A stretch of 64,000 nucleotides of DNA. Origin: Arthrobacter_B citreus (lineage in GTDB: Bacteria > Actinomycetota > Actinomycetes > Actinomycetales > Micrococcaceae). A program made the translations under genes and the position numbers. Shown in pieces: positions 8,801 to 17,818 of this stretch. The notes under the pieces are model-generated. The model was not told the DNA's origin. It did not search any database and saw only the letters and a list, made by a program, of their open reading frames with translations. Position 1 is the stretch's first letter. Every line of letters begins with the position of its first letter. The stretch lies in NCBI RefSeq assembly GCF_042429235.1, contig NZ_JBHMBA010000009.1, one strand, 5' to 3'.

Positions 8801-9865
8801 AGCCGGGGCGCCGGGTACGGCATCCATGTGATCGCCACCTGCTCGCGGATGAATGAGATCCGGATCTCCCAGCAGAGTTTCTTCGGCAACCGCATCGAAC
8901 TCAGGCTCGCCGATCCGGGCGAATCAGCCCACGGGCGCAAACTCGCCGAGGCGGTGAGCACGGACAGCCCGGGCCGGGCGCTCATGGACCGAAAGCTGCA
9001 GGGACACTTCGCCCTGCCGCGGCTTGATTCAAAGTCCGACGGCGGTTCGGCCACCGAGGGCCTGCGCGAACTGGTGAGTGCGGTGGCTGCGTCCACAACG
9101 GAACGGGCAATGCAGGTCAGGGTTCTTCCGGCGATGGTCTCCGCCGCCGCTGCTCCCACCCCCGACGCTGCGGCAGCCGTGCCGCTGGGTCTCCGGGAAA
9201 GCGACTTGGGGACGGAAATCCTGGATCTGCACGGCCGGGAACGGCACCTGCTGATCATGGGAGACGATGGCTCCGGCAAGACGAACGTCATGCGGTCGGT
9301 GATCCGCCGGGTCCTCGGGCAGCACCGGCCCCAGGACGTCGTCTTCGCGGTCTTCGATCCGCGCCGCAGCCTGGCCGGCGAAGTCCCGGGCGATTCGCTC
9401 GGCGGCTACGCCACCAGCGCCGCGTTGGCTGACCAGCTCGCCGCCGCTGTCGCCGGGGAACTGCAGAAACGCAGCACGGCAGCACCGGAAGAGCTGGCGG
9501 GCCTGCCGCGCATCGTGCTCGTCATCGACGACTACGACGTCCTGACCGCCGGAGGAGCGTCACCGCTGAGCCGGCTGACGCCGTTCCTGCCGCTGGCACC
9601 GGAAATCGGCCTGCACGCGGTCCTGTCCCGGAGAGTCCGTGGAGCCAGCCGCGGCATGTACGAGGCGTTTTTCAGTTCCCTGCGGGATTCCGGCAGCGCT
9701 GCCCTGATCCTGTCCGGAGACCGCGCTGAAGGAACGCTGATTAATGGTGTCAGGGCCCGCACGCTGCCCCCGGGACGCGCCCAACTGGTGCAGCCGGGCA
9801 GGCCCGTCCAGGTGCTCCAGCTGTTCCACAACGACGACGAGAGCCGAATTCCCGCAGGCTCTTGA
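5828..9865 (+). CDS. eccC: Type VII secretion ATPase EccC (FtsK/SpoIIIE type)
   Basis: A 1345-residue motor of the ESX secretion machine with the EccCa and EccCb parts fused. Two transmembrane helices lie at about residues 38-85. Three FtsK/SpoIIIE ATPase domains follow, with Walker A motifs at residues 492 (GATGSGKSEM), 861 (GGPQTGKST) and 1145 (GDDGSGKTN). The first domain has a complete Walker B (LVVIIDEFGELL). The second (VLVLDGYGQL) and third (VLVIDDYDVL) lack the catalytic glutamate, as is typical of EccC, where domain 1 hydrolyses ATP and the others regulate or bind substrate. A Ser/Thr/Ala-rich linker at about 725-780 separates domains 1 and 2. Last gene of the operon on this strand. 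Confidence 0.95.
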   Translation: MSTRILHRPARTTAPARTMEAFTLDAPPPLEGGKTGMNMMSLVPLLGAGVSMTVMMLFRGSPLAAVGALMMVVTIIASVIMMLSQRGRQGKQRREQRENYLEYLERSRATLRADELAALAVARAASPPPDALFDILRNPRRIWERRRTNEDFLHVRIGTGPRRNRDINIMNAGSALAQTDAFMTTELEILKRRYESSPELPLTVPLDCAGNVSVVGSRRFVTTVARLLLTEGTAFHSPEDLRLAMILPEDRRDDWEWTTWLPHLADQKNVHHTGPVRRLAPSAAALAEVLAEDLDLRSSLAAESRKNFLRGGVGTSLPRLLVLSDSYGLLPEELQLPDQQASAASLGITTLFLVADREQEPGEVAVRISEEPGGGFLLENYRADPVSPTVEYGNLDTIPVPLAQALAREQAPLRLAPDSLEHDTAENAQGFLEMLGLSANLDAADIRRLWKPRGEVDFLRVPLGPDDRGRPTLLDLKESAQFGHGPHGLCVGATGSGKSEMLRSMVVGLLATHSPEVLAMVLVDYKGGATFAPFASAPQVAGVITNLSDDVSLIERVYASLAGEIQRRQEVLKAAGNLANITDYQLHRQELKAAGRDLAPLPHLVVIIDEFGELLTARPDFIELFLSIGRIGRSIGVHLLLSSQRIEGGKLRGLDTYLSYRIGLRTLSEAESRTVLDTPDAFHLPPVPGFGYLKVDTTTYTRFKAGYVSGPLESAQQADEPDGTDDSPLVLPVPRYAASLTVPAAAGNSDAGTGTGPGVAASAPSSTPSSKRTTGPTVLSTLMATLSTFPRAVAPIWLPPLPRGISLDQAAGGLTRVKGLRLASGGSLRVPVGLLDDPAKQWQGIWELNLTANGGNAAIVGGPQTGKSTALRTIVAALALTHSPAEVGVYAIDLLGSSLLPLDGLPQVGGVAVRTNREVVRRTVDELLSMLAHREHVFEKYQVDSLPTLRRRCAAGEIPELPSADIVLVLDGYGQLSDEFEDIEKAVHTLISRGAGYGIHVIATCSRMNEIRISQQSFFGNRIELRLADPGESAHGRKLAEAVSTDSPGRALMDRKLQGHFALPRLDSKSDGGSATEGLRELVSAVAASTTERAMQVRVLPAMVSAAAAPTPDAAAAVPLGLRESDLGTEILDLHGRERHLLIMGDDGSGKTNVMRSVIRRVLGQHRPQDVVFAVFDPRRSLAGEVPGDSLGGYATSAALADQLAAAVAGELQKRSTAAPEELAGLPRIVLVIDDYDVLTAGGASPLSRLTPFLPLAPEIGLHAVLSRRVRGASRGMYEAFFSSLRDSGSAALILSGDRAEGTLINGVRARTLPPGRAQLVQPGRPVQVLQLFHNDDESRIPAGS

Positions 9866-9972
9866 TTCGGGAGAACCACAGGTAGCCACGGATTAACCAC
9901 CTGCGGCCTGCCAGCCACGCCCCGGGCTTCCCTAGAGGGAGCGGGGCCGCTGAGGGCTGGACGGACCAGGTG

Positions 9973-10809
9973 TCACGAGTCTGAGTTACCTGGGGCTGGT
10001 TCGGTGTCGCCTAAGCCGGGAACCGTTGCAGCGGCCGGCACGCTGCCTTGAAAAGAGCCCTCAACATCGACGACCAGAACGGTGACGTTGTCGCGGCCAC
10101 CCGAACGCAGCGCCGCCTCCACCATGGAAGCGCAGGCATCCTGGGGATTGGCGATGGAGGTGAGCATCTGCTGCAGTTGCCCGTCGCTGACCTCACCGGT
10201 CAACCCGTCGGAGCACACCAGCAACCGGTCGCCGGGTTCCACCGGAATCAGCCAGTAATCGGCTTCGGTATCGCTTCCGGTTCCCAGGGCGCGGGTAACC
10301 ACGTGGCGGCGGGGGTGGATCAACGCTTCATCCGGCGTAATCTGGCCCATATCCACCAGTTCCTGAACCTCGCTGTGGTCCACGGTGATCTGTTCCAGCA
10401 CGCCGTTGGTCAGGCGGTAGGTCCGGGAATCGCCCACGTTGAAGACCAGCCAACACGGCCGGGCGGCATCATCACGGACAAGGACGGCTCCGGTCAGCGT
10501 GGTTCCGGCGCGGCCGCCGGTCGCTTCCCGGATCCTGTCGTCGGCCTCGCGGAGCAGGAGCCGGAGATCCGAAGCACTGACGCAGGGCAGGTGCTCCCCC
10601 ACAAAAGGCGCGTCACCCAGTGTGCGGACGCAAATGCTGCTGGCCACTTCCCCGGCTTCGTGGCCTCCCATGCCGTCCGCGACGGCAAAGACCGGATCCG
10701 CGGCGATCAGCGAGTCTTCATTCTGGTCACGGCGAAGGCCGCGGTCGGAGGCGTAGCCAAAGACGGCACGGACCTCCAGGTCCGGGGATGTCGTTTCGTC
10801 GGAGTTCAT
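9973..10809 (-). CDS. PP2C-family serine/threonine protein phosphatase
   Basis: A 278-residue metal-dependent phosphatase. The PP2C metal-binding motifs are present: RRDQNEDS near residue 26, VADGMGGHEAGE near 43, LVCSDGLTGEV near 195 and GGRDNVTVLVVDV near 235. There is no transmembrane segment, so it is cytoplasmic, unlike PstP. It faces the type VII secretion operon tail to tail with about 107 nt between them. PP2C enzymes often occur with actinobacterial type VII or FHA/kinase loci, but no kinase is visible in this window. Confidence 0.92.
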   Translation of the reverse strand: MNSDETTSPDLEVRAVFGYASDRGLRRDQNEDSLIAADPVFAVADGMGGHEAGEVASSICVRTLGDAPFVGEHLPCVSASDLRLLLREADDRIREATGGRAGTTLTGAVLVRDDAARPCWLVFNVGDSRTYRLTNGVLEQITVDHSEVQELVDMGQITPDEALIHPRRHVVTRALGTGSDTEADYWLIPVEPGDRLLVCSDGLTGEVSDGQLQQMLTSIANPQDACASMVEAALRSGGRDNVTVLVVDVEGSFQGSVPAAATVPGLGDTEPAPGNSDS

Positions 10810-11003
10810 TCACGCCCTATCCGGAAAGCTGCCCGCTGTGGTGGTTCACAGTAGTGACACATATTACGCATTTCTCCTGCTTACCCTAGCGGAATGCGCC
10901 GCACCTATGCCCCATGCCGGGTGGCAAGCCTCCCTGGCACTGCCCCCGGGACCCGGATGTCCGGATCACCGGGACAGCCGGACCGCCGGACCGCCCGGAA
11001 GGA

Positions 11004-12152
11004 TCAATCGAGGATTAGTCCCGGGCCCGTTCCCCGGGCCAGAGTCACAGGATGGATTTCCCCGAACCCTCGGACGTTGCGCGGTTGGTGCGGAATGAGC
11101 ACAAACCGATCATTGTTGCGCAGGGCAGCTGCCGTCGAGGCATCCGTCAGGACCGTGCCCGGTTCCGCCAGCGAAGTCAGCCTTGAGGCAAGGTTCACGG
11201 TGGGTCCGTAAATGTCGCCAAGCCGTGACAGGACCCTTCCCCAAACCAGGGAAACGCGGGCGGCCGGCAACAGCTCATCCTCGGTGAATGCCTTAGCCAG
11301 GGCCAGCGAAATCTCAGCACCCGCTTCCGGGGTCTCAGCGTTGAACAGCACTTCATCGCCGATGGTCTTCACGAGCCTGCCGCCACCCACCGAAATGATC
11401 TCAGCGCACTTGTGCTCGAAGCGCTGCACCATTTGGGCCAGGGTCTTTTCATTCATTTGGCGCGACAGCGAGGTGTAGGACACCAGATCCGCGAAGCCGA
11501 CGGCGCGGGCCAGCGGGAGCGGATTGTCGTCGGAGGCGGATCCGTCGTGGCTCGCCAGTCCGGCCTCAGCCCGCAGCGCCAACCGCTGCACAGCAGAGTT
11601 CATCTGCCGTTTCCAGGCATACACGAGCGTCTTTTCCAGCGGTTCGATCAGTGCCGGGAGGGCGGCCACCAGCGCTTTTCTGGCCTCGGCGTCCGGAATG
11701 CCGCGCTGGACAACCATTTCCTCCACCAGGGCTTCAACCTGCCACACGACCATGCGGTCCGTCATCTGCCCGATGGACCGCATGATGGAAATGGCCGCTT
11801 CTTCGGTCAGCTGCTCGTCGCGGACCAGTTCGATCACGGTGGTCAGGGCTTCGCGGTCCTGCTCGGTGAAAAATACGGCGTCGTCGTCAAGATTGGGAAA
11901 ACCCATGGCCCGCCACAGCTTGCGGGCCGAGAGCAGTGAGACCCCCGCTTCGGCTGCCGCCTCGCGCCGCTTGAGGGTTCGCGGGCCGCCGATCAGCTGG
12001 GCTTCGAGCCTGCGCACGTCCTCACGGTCGATGGCCGCCGAGGACGGCGATCCGTCGGCTGGGGGCTGGACCCGGGGAGAAACGGTGGGCATGGACAGGG
12101 TCATGGGCTCAGGATCCGCTGTCGGGTCAGCGTCGCGGCGTTCCTCACTCAT
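11004..12152 (-). CDS. Class III adenylate/guanylate cyclase with regulatory N-domain
   Basis: A 382-residue protein. Residues about 45-230 form an alpha-helical regulatory domain like that of mycobacterial Rv1264, a pH-responsive cyclase. The catalytic domain follows and keeps the metal aspartates (GFADLVSYTS and KTIGDEVLF), the base-reading lysine (VKTIGD) and the transition-state Asn/Arg (TVNLASRLTSLAEPG). These residues favour ATP as substrate, so the product should be cAMP. The ATG at 12152 is preceded by AGGGAGGGGAA and overlaps the end of the PH-domain gene by 8 nt, which points to translational coupling. A start at 12191 is possible but less supported. Confidence 0.9.
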   Translation of the reverse strand: MSEERRDADPTADPEPMTLSMPTVSPRVQPPADGSPSSAAIDREDVRRLEAQLIGGPRTLKRREAAAEAGVSLLSARKLWRAMGFPNLDDDAVFFTEQDREALTTVIELVRDEQLTEEAAISIMRSIGQMTDRMVVWQVEALVEEMVVQRGIPDAEARKALVAALPALIEPLEKTLVYAWKRQMNSAVQRLALRAEAGLASHDGSASDDNPLPLARAVGFADLVSYTSLSRQMNEKTLAQMVQRFEHKCAEIISVGGGRLVKTIGDEVLFNAETPEAGAEISLALAKAFTEDELLPAARVSLVWGRVLSRLGDIYGPTVNLASRLTSLAEPGTVLTDASTAAALRNNDRFVLIPHQPRNVRGFGEIHPVTLARGTGPGLILD

Positions 12153-12720
12153 TTCCCCTCCCTTCGTAGTCGTAATCCCCATCTCCTTCAATATCTACAC
12201 CATCAAACATGGCGGTCAGCGGCAGCTCTTCTATGGCGGCCAGCACAATGGCCTTGAACTTGTGGACCTCGGGAACGTGTTCGTAGTGGACCACCCGGTC
12301 ATAGCCGACGTCCACCGCCAGTGTCCCCGAGCGCTGCATGCGGTCTGCAACGGTCTGCCATGCCTCCAGCTGAAAGACCGAGGCCAGCGCCAGTTCGCGT
12401 TCGCGCCGGCGCAGCACCCCCTGCCGGTGAATCAGGCGGCGGTTCGTCACGATGTACCGGGCGGAGGCCCAGCGCAGCACCGGCGGCATGCTGAACCGGG
12501 CCAGCAGGACCAAGGCGACGGCGACGACGGCGGCCTGCAGGTAAGTGTGCCAGTCGGCGACCTGCCCGGGAAGGGAGTCACGATCGAGATAGCCGTAGCC
12601 GAACCCGGCGGCGGCACAGATCAGCACTGCCAGGACAACAGGCCACACCAGCTGGCGGGCGTGCGGCCTGCTGGCCACGATGATCCGTTCCCCCGGCGCC
12701 AGTTTCAGCCGGATGCTCAC
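12145..12720 (-). CDS. PH domain-containing membrane protein
   Basis: A 191-residue protein with two transmembrane helices at about residues 24-42 and 62-80, then a bacterial PH domain (bPH2/YdbS-like) with YIVTNRRLIHRQGVLRRRE at about 88-106. An acidic C-tail rich in Asp/Gly/Tyr ends the protein. The role is unknown; relatives sit next to birA in many actinobacteria (for example Rv3278c). It overlaps birA by 4 nt (ATGA) and the cyclase gene by 8 nt, so the order birA, PH gene, cyclase forms one operon on this strand. Confidence 0.85.
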   Translation of the reverse strand: MSIRLKLAPGERIIVASRPHARQLVWPVVLAVLICAAAGFGYGYLDRDSLPGQVADWHTYLQAAVVAVALVLLARFSMPPVLRWASARYIVTNRRLIHRQGVLRRRERELALASVFQLEAWQTVADRMQRSGTLAVDVGYDRVVHYEHVPEVHKFKAIVLAAIEELPLTAMFDGVDIEGDGDYDYEGRGNE

Positions 12721-13601
12721 GCCTGCACGGGGCGCAGATGGACCACGTCGCCCGCCACGACCGCATGGCGCCCGCCGAGTTCGTCGACGAGGATCAGCGA
12801 TCCGTAGGCGTCCAAAGCCACGGCCCGCCCCGCCAGGGTCTTTCCTCCGGGAAGCTCAGCCCGGACTTCCTGGCCCAGGGTGACCATGCGCGACGTGATT
12901 TTTTCCAGCAGCGAGGTCCCATCCGTCCAAGCCGCGGAGGCGTCGCCGTCAACGGCACGGAACTCATGGTATTTCGCGGCGAGTTCGCGCAGATAGTCCT
13001 CAAGGAGGATGTTGCGGTCAGTGGTGGCGGCATATTCCATCAGCAGGGAGGTGGCTGTGGGAACAGGCAGGTCTTCGTCTGTCAGCGAGACGTTCATGCC
13101 GGCGCCGACGACGACGGCCGGTGGAGCGCCGCTGGAGTCCATCACGAGCTGGGCCAGGACACCGGCGAGCTTGCGTCCGTCCACCATGACGTCGTTGGGC
13201 CACTTCAGGCGGGCTTCGACGCCCGTGCGGCGGGCCACTGACTCGGACAGTGCGAGGGCGGCAAGAAGGGACAGCCAACCGTAGGACTGCGTGGGCAGGG
13301 GCCTGCCGGCGGAGTTGACCGGCCGGAGCAGAACACTGACAAACAGCGACGAGCGCGGCGGGGCCACCCAGGTGCGGCCCAGCCGCCCCTTGCCGGCGGT
13401 CTGCATTTCAGCGGTCAGGACTGAGAGGTCCGGAACGTCCAACGGGCGCAGCCGCGCCTCATCAGCCAGGTCCGAGTTCGTGGATCCGGTTTCGGTCACT
13501 ACATCCAGTCGGGACAGGGGTCCCTGCGGCGCCACGAGGGCATCCCTCAGGCGCTCTTGGTCGAGCCCTGGTCTTTCCATGCTGGAGTAACGCAAATGCA
13601 T
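12717..13601 (-). CDS. birA: Biotin-[acetyl-CoA-carboxylase] ligase
   Basis: A 294-residue biotin protein ligase that activates biotin with ATP and attaches it to the BCCP lysine, here probably in the AccA encoded at 23.8 kb. Visible motifs are TETGSTNSDLADEA, GKGRLGRTWVAPP (biotinyl-AMP loop), LKWPNDVMVDGRKLAGVL and the C-terminal SH3-like domain. There is no N-terminal helix-turn-helix, so it is the monofunctional type and not a repressor. The start codon is uncertain (13601, 13580 or 13649); ATG at 13601 gives the usual N-terminus length. Confidence 0.94.
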   Translation of the reverse strand: MHLRYSSMERPGLDQERLRDALVAPQGPLSRLDVVTETGSTNSDLADEARLRPLDVPDLSVLTAEMQTAGKGRLGRTWVAPPRSSLFVSVLLRPVNSAGRPLPTQSYGWLSLLAALALSESVARRTGVEARLKWPNDVMVDGRKLAGVLAQLVMDSSGAPPAVVVGAGMNVSLTDEDLPVPTATSLLMEYAATTDRNILLEDYLRELAAKYHEFRAVDGDASAAWTDGTSLLEKITSRMVTLGQEVRAELPGGKTLAGRAVALDAYGSLILVDELGGRHAVVAGDVVHLRPVQA

Positions 13602-13700
13602 GCTTCCGATCTTACGCGGGGTGCCGGACATTACAGGCTCCGCGGGCATCGGAACCGGAGGGAGCCGGTGATTCCGGCCGCCTCCGGCGAAGCATCCCCG

Positions 13701-14549
13701 TTAGAGGAAGAAGTCCTGCATCAATTTGTCCTCCGGCGCACCGAGGCTGTACGGACGGAAGTCGGTGACGCCCTCTTCGGTCAGCACCTGTTCGTCCGTG
13801 TAGAAGTTGCCGGTCGCCCCGCGGCTGGGGCGGGTCAGGATGGCATGGGCGGCATCGGCCATGATGTCGGTGCTGCGCGAGGCGGCAGCCATCGTTTCGC
13901 CGCCGAGGTTACGGATGGCAGCGGTGTCGATCGCGGTAACGGGCCAGAGCGAGTTCACGGCAATGCCGTCGTTCTTCAGTTCTTCCGCGAGCCCGAGGGT
14001 CGTCAGGGACATCCCGTACTTGGCCATGGTGTAGGCCAAGTAGGAGCCGGCCCACTTCGGATCGAGGTTCAGCGGAGGGGAAAGCGTGAGGATGTGCGGG
14101 TTTTCGGACCGGCGCAGGGCGTCGAGGGAGAATTTCGAGAGCATGAACGTGCCGCGGACGTTAATGTCCGCCATCAGGTCATAGCTCTTCATCGTGACGT
14201 CATCGGTGTTCCGCAGGTCGATGGCGGAGGCATTGTTGACCACGATGTCGATGCCCCCGAAACGCTCCACGGTTTCCGCCACGGCGCGGGCGACGTCGTC
14301 GTCGTTGCGCACGTCACCGATGATCGGCAGGGCCTTGCCTCCGGCTGCCTCCAGCTGCTCGGCCGCGGTGTAGACCGTGCCCTGCAGCTTCGGGTGTGGC
14401 TCGGCCGTTTTGGCCATGATCGCGATATTCGCTCCGTCGGCCGCAGCGCGCAGAGCTATGGCCAGCCCAATGCCGCGGCTGCCGCCGGACATCAGGATGG
14501 TGCGGCCGGCGAGTGAACGGGTCTGAGCATCAGGTGTGAGAGAAGTCAT
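13701..14549 (-). CDS. SDR-family oxidoreductase (HSDL2-like)
   Basis: A 282-residue short-chain dehydrogenase. The nucleotide-binding motif is SGGSRGIGLAIA at about residues 21-32, NNAS follows near 109, and the catalytic YTMAK lies near 172. The sequence resembles the dehydrogenase domain of HSDL2 (hydroxysteroid dehydrogenase-like 2), which is associated with lipid metabolism. The C-terminal SCP2 domain of HSDL2 is absent. A perfect palindrome 30-49 nt upstream (14579-14598) probably serves as operator. The substrate is unknown. Confidence 0.88.
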   Translation of the reverse strand: MTSLTPDAQTRSLAGRTILMSGGSRGIGLAIALRAAADGANIAIMAKTAEPHPKLQGTVYTAAEQLEAAGGKALPIIGDVRNDDDVARAVAETVERFGGIDIVVNNASAIDLRNTDDVTMKSYDLMADINVRGTFMLSKFSLDALRRSENPHILTLSPPLNLDPKWAGSYLAYTMAKYGMSLTTLGLAEELKNDGIAVNSLWPVTAIDTAAIRNLGGETMAAASRSTDIMADAAHAILTRPSRGATGNFYTDEQVLTEEGVTDFRPYSLGAPEDKLMQDFFL

Positions 14550-14578
14550 GGGAACAGGCTAATACATCTCCGGCACTT

Positions 14579-14598
14579 ATGTTACTGACCAGTAACAT
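14579..14598. promoter_or_regulatory. Palindromic operator upstream of the SDR gene
   Basis: ATGTTACT and AGTAACAT form a perfect 8-bp inverted repeat with a 4-nt spacer (GACC). It lies 30 nt upstream of the SDR start codon, near the expected promoter. The shape fits a dimeric repressor of the TetR type; no such regulator gene is adjacent. Confidence 0.6.
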
Positions 14599-14684
14599 CG
14601 TGTTTCCACATCCGTTGGGTCCTGCGGCACAGGAGCTGTTATTGCTGCCCCGTGCCGATGGGCGGGCGGCGGATCCTGCGCCCG

Positions 14685-15539
14685 CTAGCTCCGCACGAGA
14701 TACACGGCAAGCAGCACCGCAGCTGTTGTCAGTGCCAGCCGCAGCAGAAAGAAGCCCTGGGGAAAACGGCGTGCCGCCCGAAGCCACAGCCCGGATTCCC
14801 CTGCGGGCCAGGACCGGGATTCACAACGGATCACGGTGAGGGTAAAAACGGCTGCGCCGGCCACCCCGCACACCGAGGTCAGGGCACCCACCAGGTTGGC
14901 GTTGCCGGCCAGCCCTCCGGCCAGCAGAACGCCAACCGCCAGGCCGAGCGAGCTTCCGCGGCCGATAAAATCCAGGTACCTTGCCATCCCCGGCAGGAAG
15001 GCCGCGAGAAAACGCCGTGGCACCTCGCGGCGCAGCAGCTTGCCGGCGGCAAGCTGCAGCACTTTCCGGGTGCGGGCAAGCTCCAGGACAGAGCCGGCGG
15101 CGGCGACGGCATCCACGACGCCCGAGATCGCCTCCTCGGTAACCTGCCGCCCGTTTGGACTCAGGTCGGGGCGGCGCAGCAGCTCAAGCAGCGCCCGCTG
15201 CGAGGCTGCACGCTCCGCCGGCGACGGCCGTGACCGCAGGGTGCGCCGGGTTCGGCGAAGATACTCTGCTTCCTTCCGCCCAAGGGATCCAGCCGATCCC
15301 CTGAGGAAGCCGACCGGCGGTGACCCGCCGCTGACCGTAACCGTCCGCAGTCCAGCACCGGCGGTGGGGCGCACCGCACCCAACTCCTGCAGCCGGTCCT
15401 CGACCGCCTGCAGGTACGCATCCTGCACGGAGGGCATACCGGCGTAGTCCCAGCAGGCCCGCGCGAGGATCCACACACCGAAACCGGCCGTCACCAGGGC
15501 AGCAGTCTGGACCACCAGCCAAAAGTCCGTTTCAAACAC
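14685..15539 (-). CDS. Hypothetical membrane protein
   Basis: A 284-residue protein with no family I recognise. A helix at about residues 8-28 anchors the N-terminus. A charged cytoplasmic region follows with many Arg and Glu residues, and three hydrophobic helices lie at about 180-200, 207-228 and 262-282. The GTG at 15539 is preceded by GGAGGAG at 9 nt. It is separate from the neighbouring SDR gene by 135 nt. The role is unknown. Confidence 0.75.
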   Translation of the reverse strand: MFETDFWLVVQTAALVTAGFGVWILARACWDYAGMPSVQDAYLQAVEDRLQELGAVRPTAGAGLRTVTVSGGSPPVGFLRGSAGSLGRKEAEYLRRTRRTLRSRPSPAERAASQRALLELLRRPDLSPNGRQVTEEAISGVVDAVAAAGSVLELARTRKVLQLAAGKLLRREVPRRFLAAFLPGMARYLDFIGRGSSLGLAVGVLLAGGLAGNANLVGALTSVCGVAGAAVFTLTVIRCESRSWPAGESGLWLRAARRFPQGFFLLRLALTTAAVLLAVYLVRS

Positions 15540-15867
15540 GTACTGAGACTCCTCCAGCCAAGGACCGCACCCGCTGCGGCTGGAAGGATCCTTTCACGGC
15601 CCCCGCAGTGTTACGCGAAAGCGCCTTCACAAAGGTGCCTCGACAAGCCCCCGCCGGCATCCCCGTCCACACCTCATGGGGCGGTGAACGGACGCGCCCT
15701 CCGCCCCGGCACCTCCCACGACCAAGCACACCAGCACGAAATTGTAGGATCCCTACACCCGGACTCGGCAGGAGGCCTCACTAGACTGGACTAGTTGCCG
15801 TGCGCTTTGTGCAGTTCCTACTTAACGCGCAGCAACCGCCCCATCCACTCAGCATTCCGGAGACCAG
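15540..15867. other. Divergent intergenic region with accD promoter
   Basis: No credible coding sequence. It holds the palindrome described at 15742-15758, a candidate -10 hexamer TAGACT at 15782-15787, and GGAGACC just ahead of the accD start codon. The part next to the hypothetical membrane protein gene contains its ribosome site on the minus strand. Confidence 0.6.
15742..15758. promoter_or_regulatory. Acyl-CoA carboxylase operator, accD copy
   Basis: TTGTAGGATCCCTACAC contains the perfect inverted repeat TGTAGG-ATC-CCTACA. A 17-nt site differing at three positions occurs upstream of accA at 23706-23722. Here it ends 24 nt before a -10-like TAGACT and 109 nt before the accD start codon. 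The regulator is unknown. Confidence 0.65.
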
Positions 15868-17459
<1,592 letters not shown>

Positions 17460-17463
<4 letters not shown>

Positions 17464-17723
17464 CGGCCTGGGACCTGCCGGATCCGTGGAGCCGGACCCC
17501 GGAGCCGGCCGCACCGAAGCCGCCGCTGTTCTCCGTCCTGGGCGGCAATCCGTCGGCCGAGGAACTTGCTGCCCTCACCGCCGTCGTCATGGGCCTGAAC
17601 TCCGCTGCGGAAGGCTCCACCGGCGCCACGCCGGAGTCCGCCCGCCGGACCTGGAACCGGCGGCGGATGCTCAGCCTTGCACCCAAGCCCGGACCGGGGT
17701 CGTGGCGGCGCAGTTTCCGCTGA
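17460..17723 (+). CDS. accE: Acyl-CoA carboxylase epsilon subunit
   Basis: An 87-residue protein with the pattern of the actinobacterial AccE family: PLFSVLGGNPSAEELAALTA in the core and a C-terminal Trp/Arg-rich segment ending PGPGSWRRSFR. AccE stabilises or activates the carboxyltransferase-biotin carboxylase complex. The GTG start overlaps the accD stop (GTGA). Confidence 0.88.
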
Positions 17724-17806
17724 TTCCGCCAGGCAACCCCCGCGCTGCGGCGGGACGAAGGTTACTTGTGTGACCAGTGGGAACTTTGTGCAGCCGGTGT
17801 TGGCGT

Positions 17807-17812
17807 TAGGCT
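17807..17812 (+). promoter_or_regulatory. -10 element of a leaderless promoter
   Basis: TAGGCT ends 6 nt before the GTG start of the DUF885 gene, and TTTGTG sits 16 nt upstream as a -35 candidate. There is no ribosome site, so the message is likely leaderless. Confidence 0.6.
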
Positions 17813-17818
17813 TCACCT

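Noticed and set aside
9866..9972. Clear terminator between eccC and the PP2C gene
   Set aside because: Only weak, interrupted pairing (CAGGTAG with CCACCTG); not listed.
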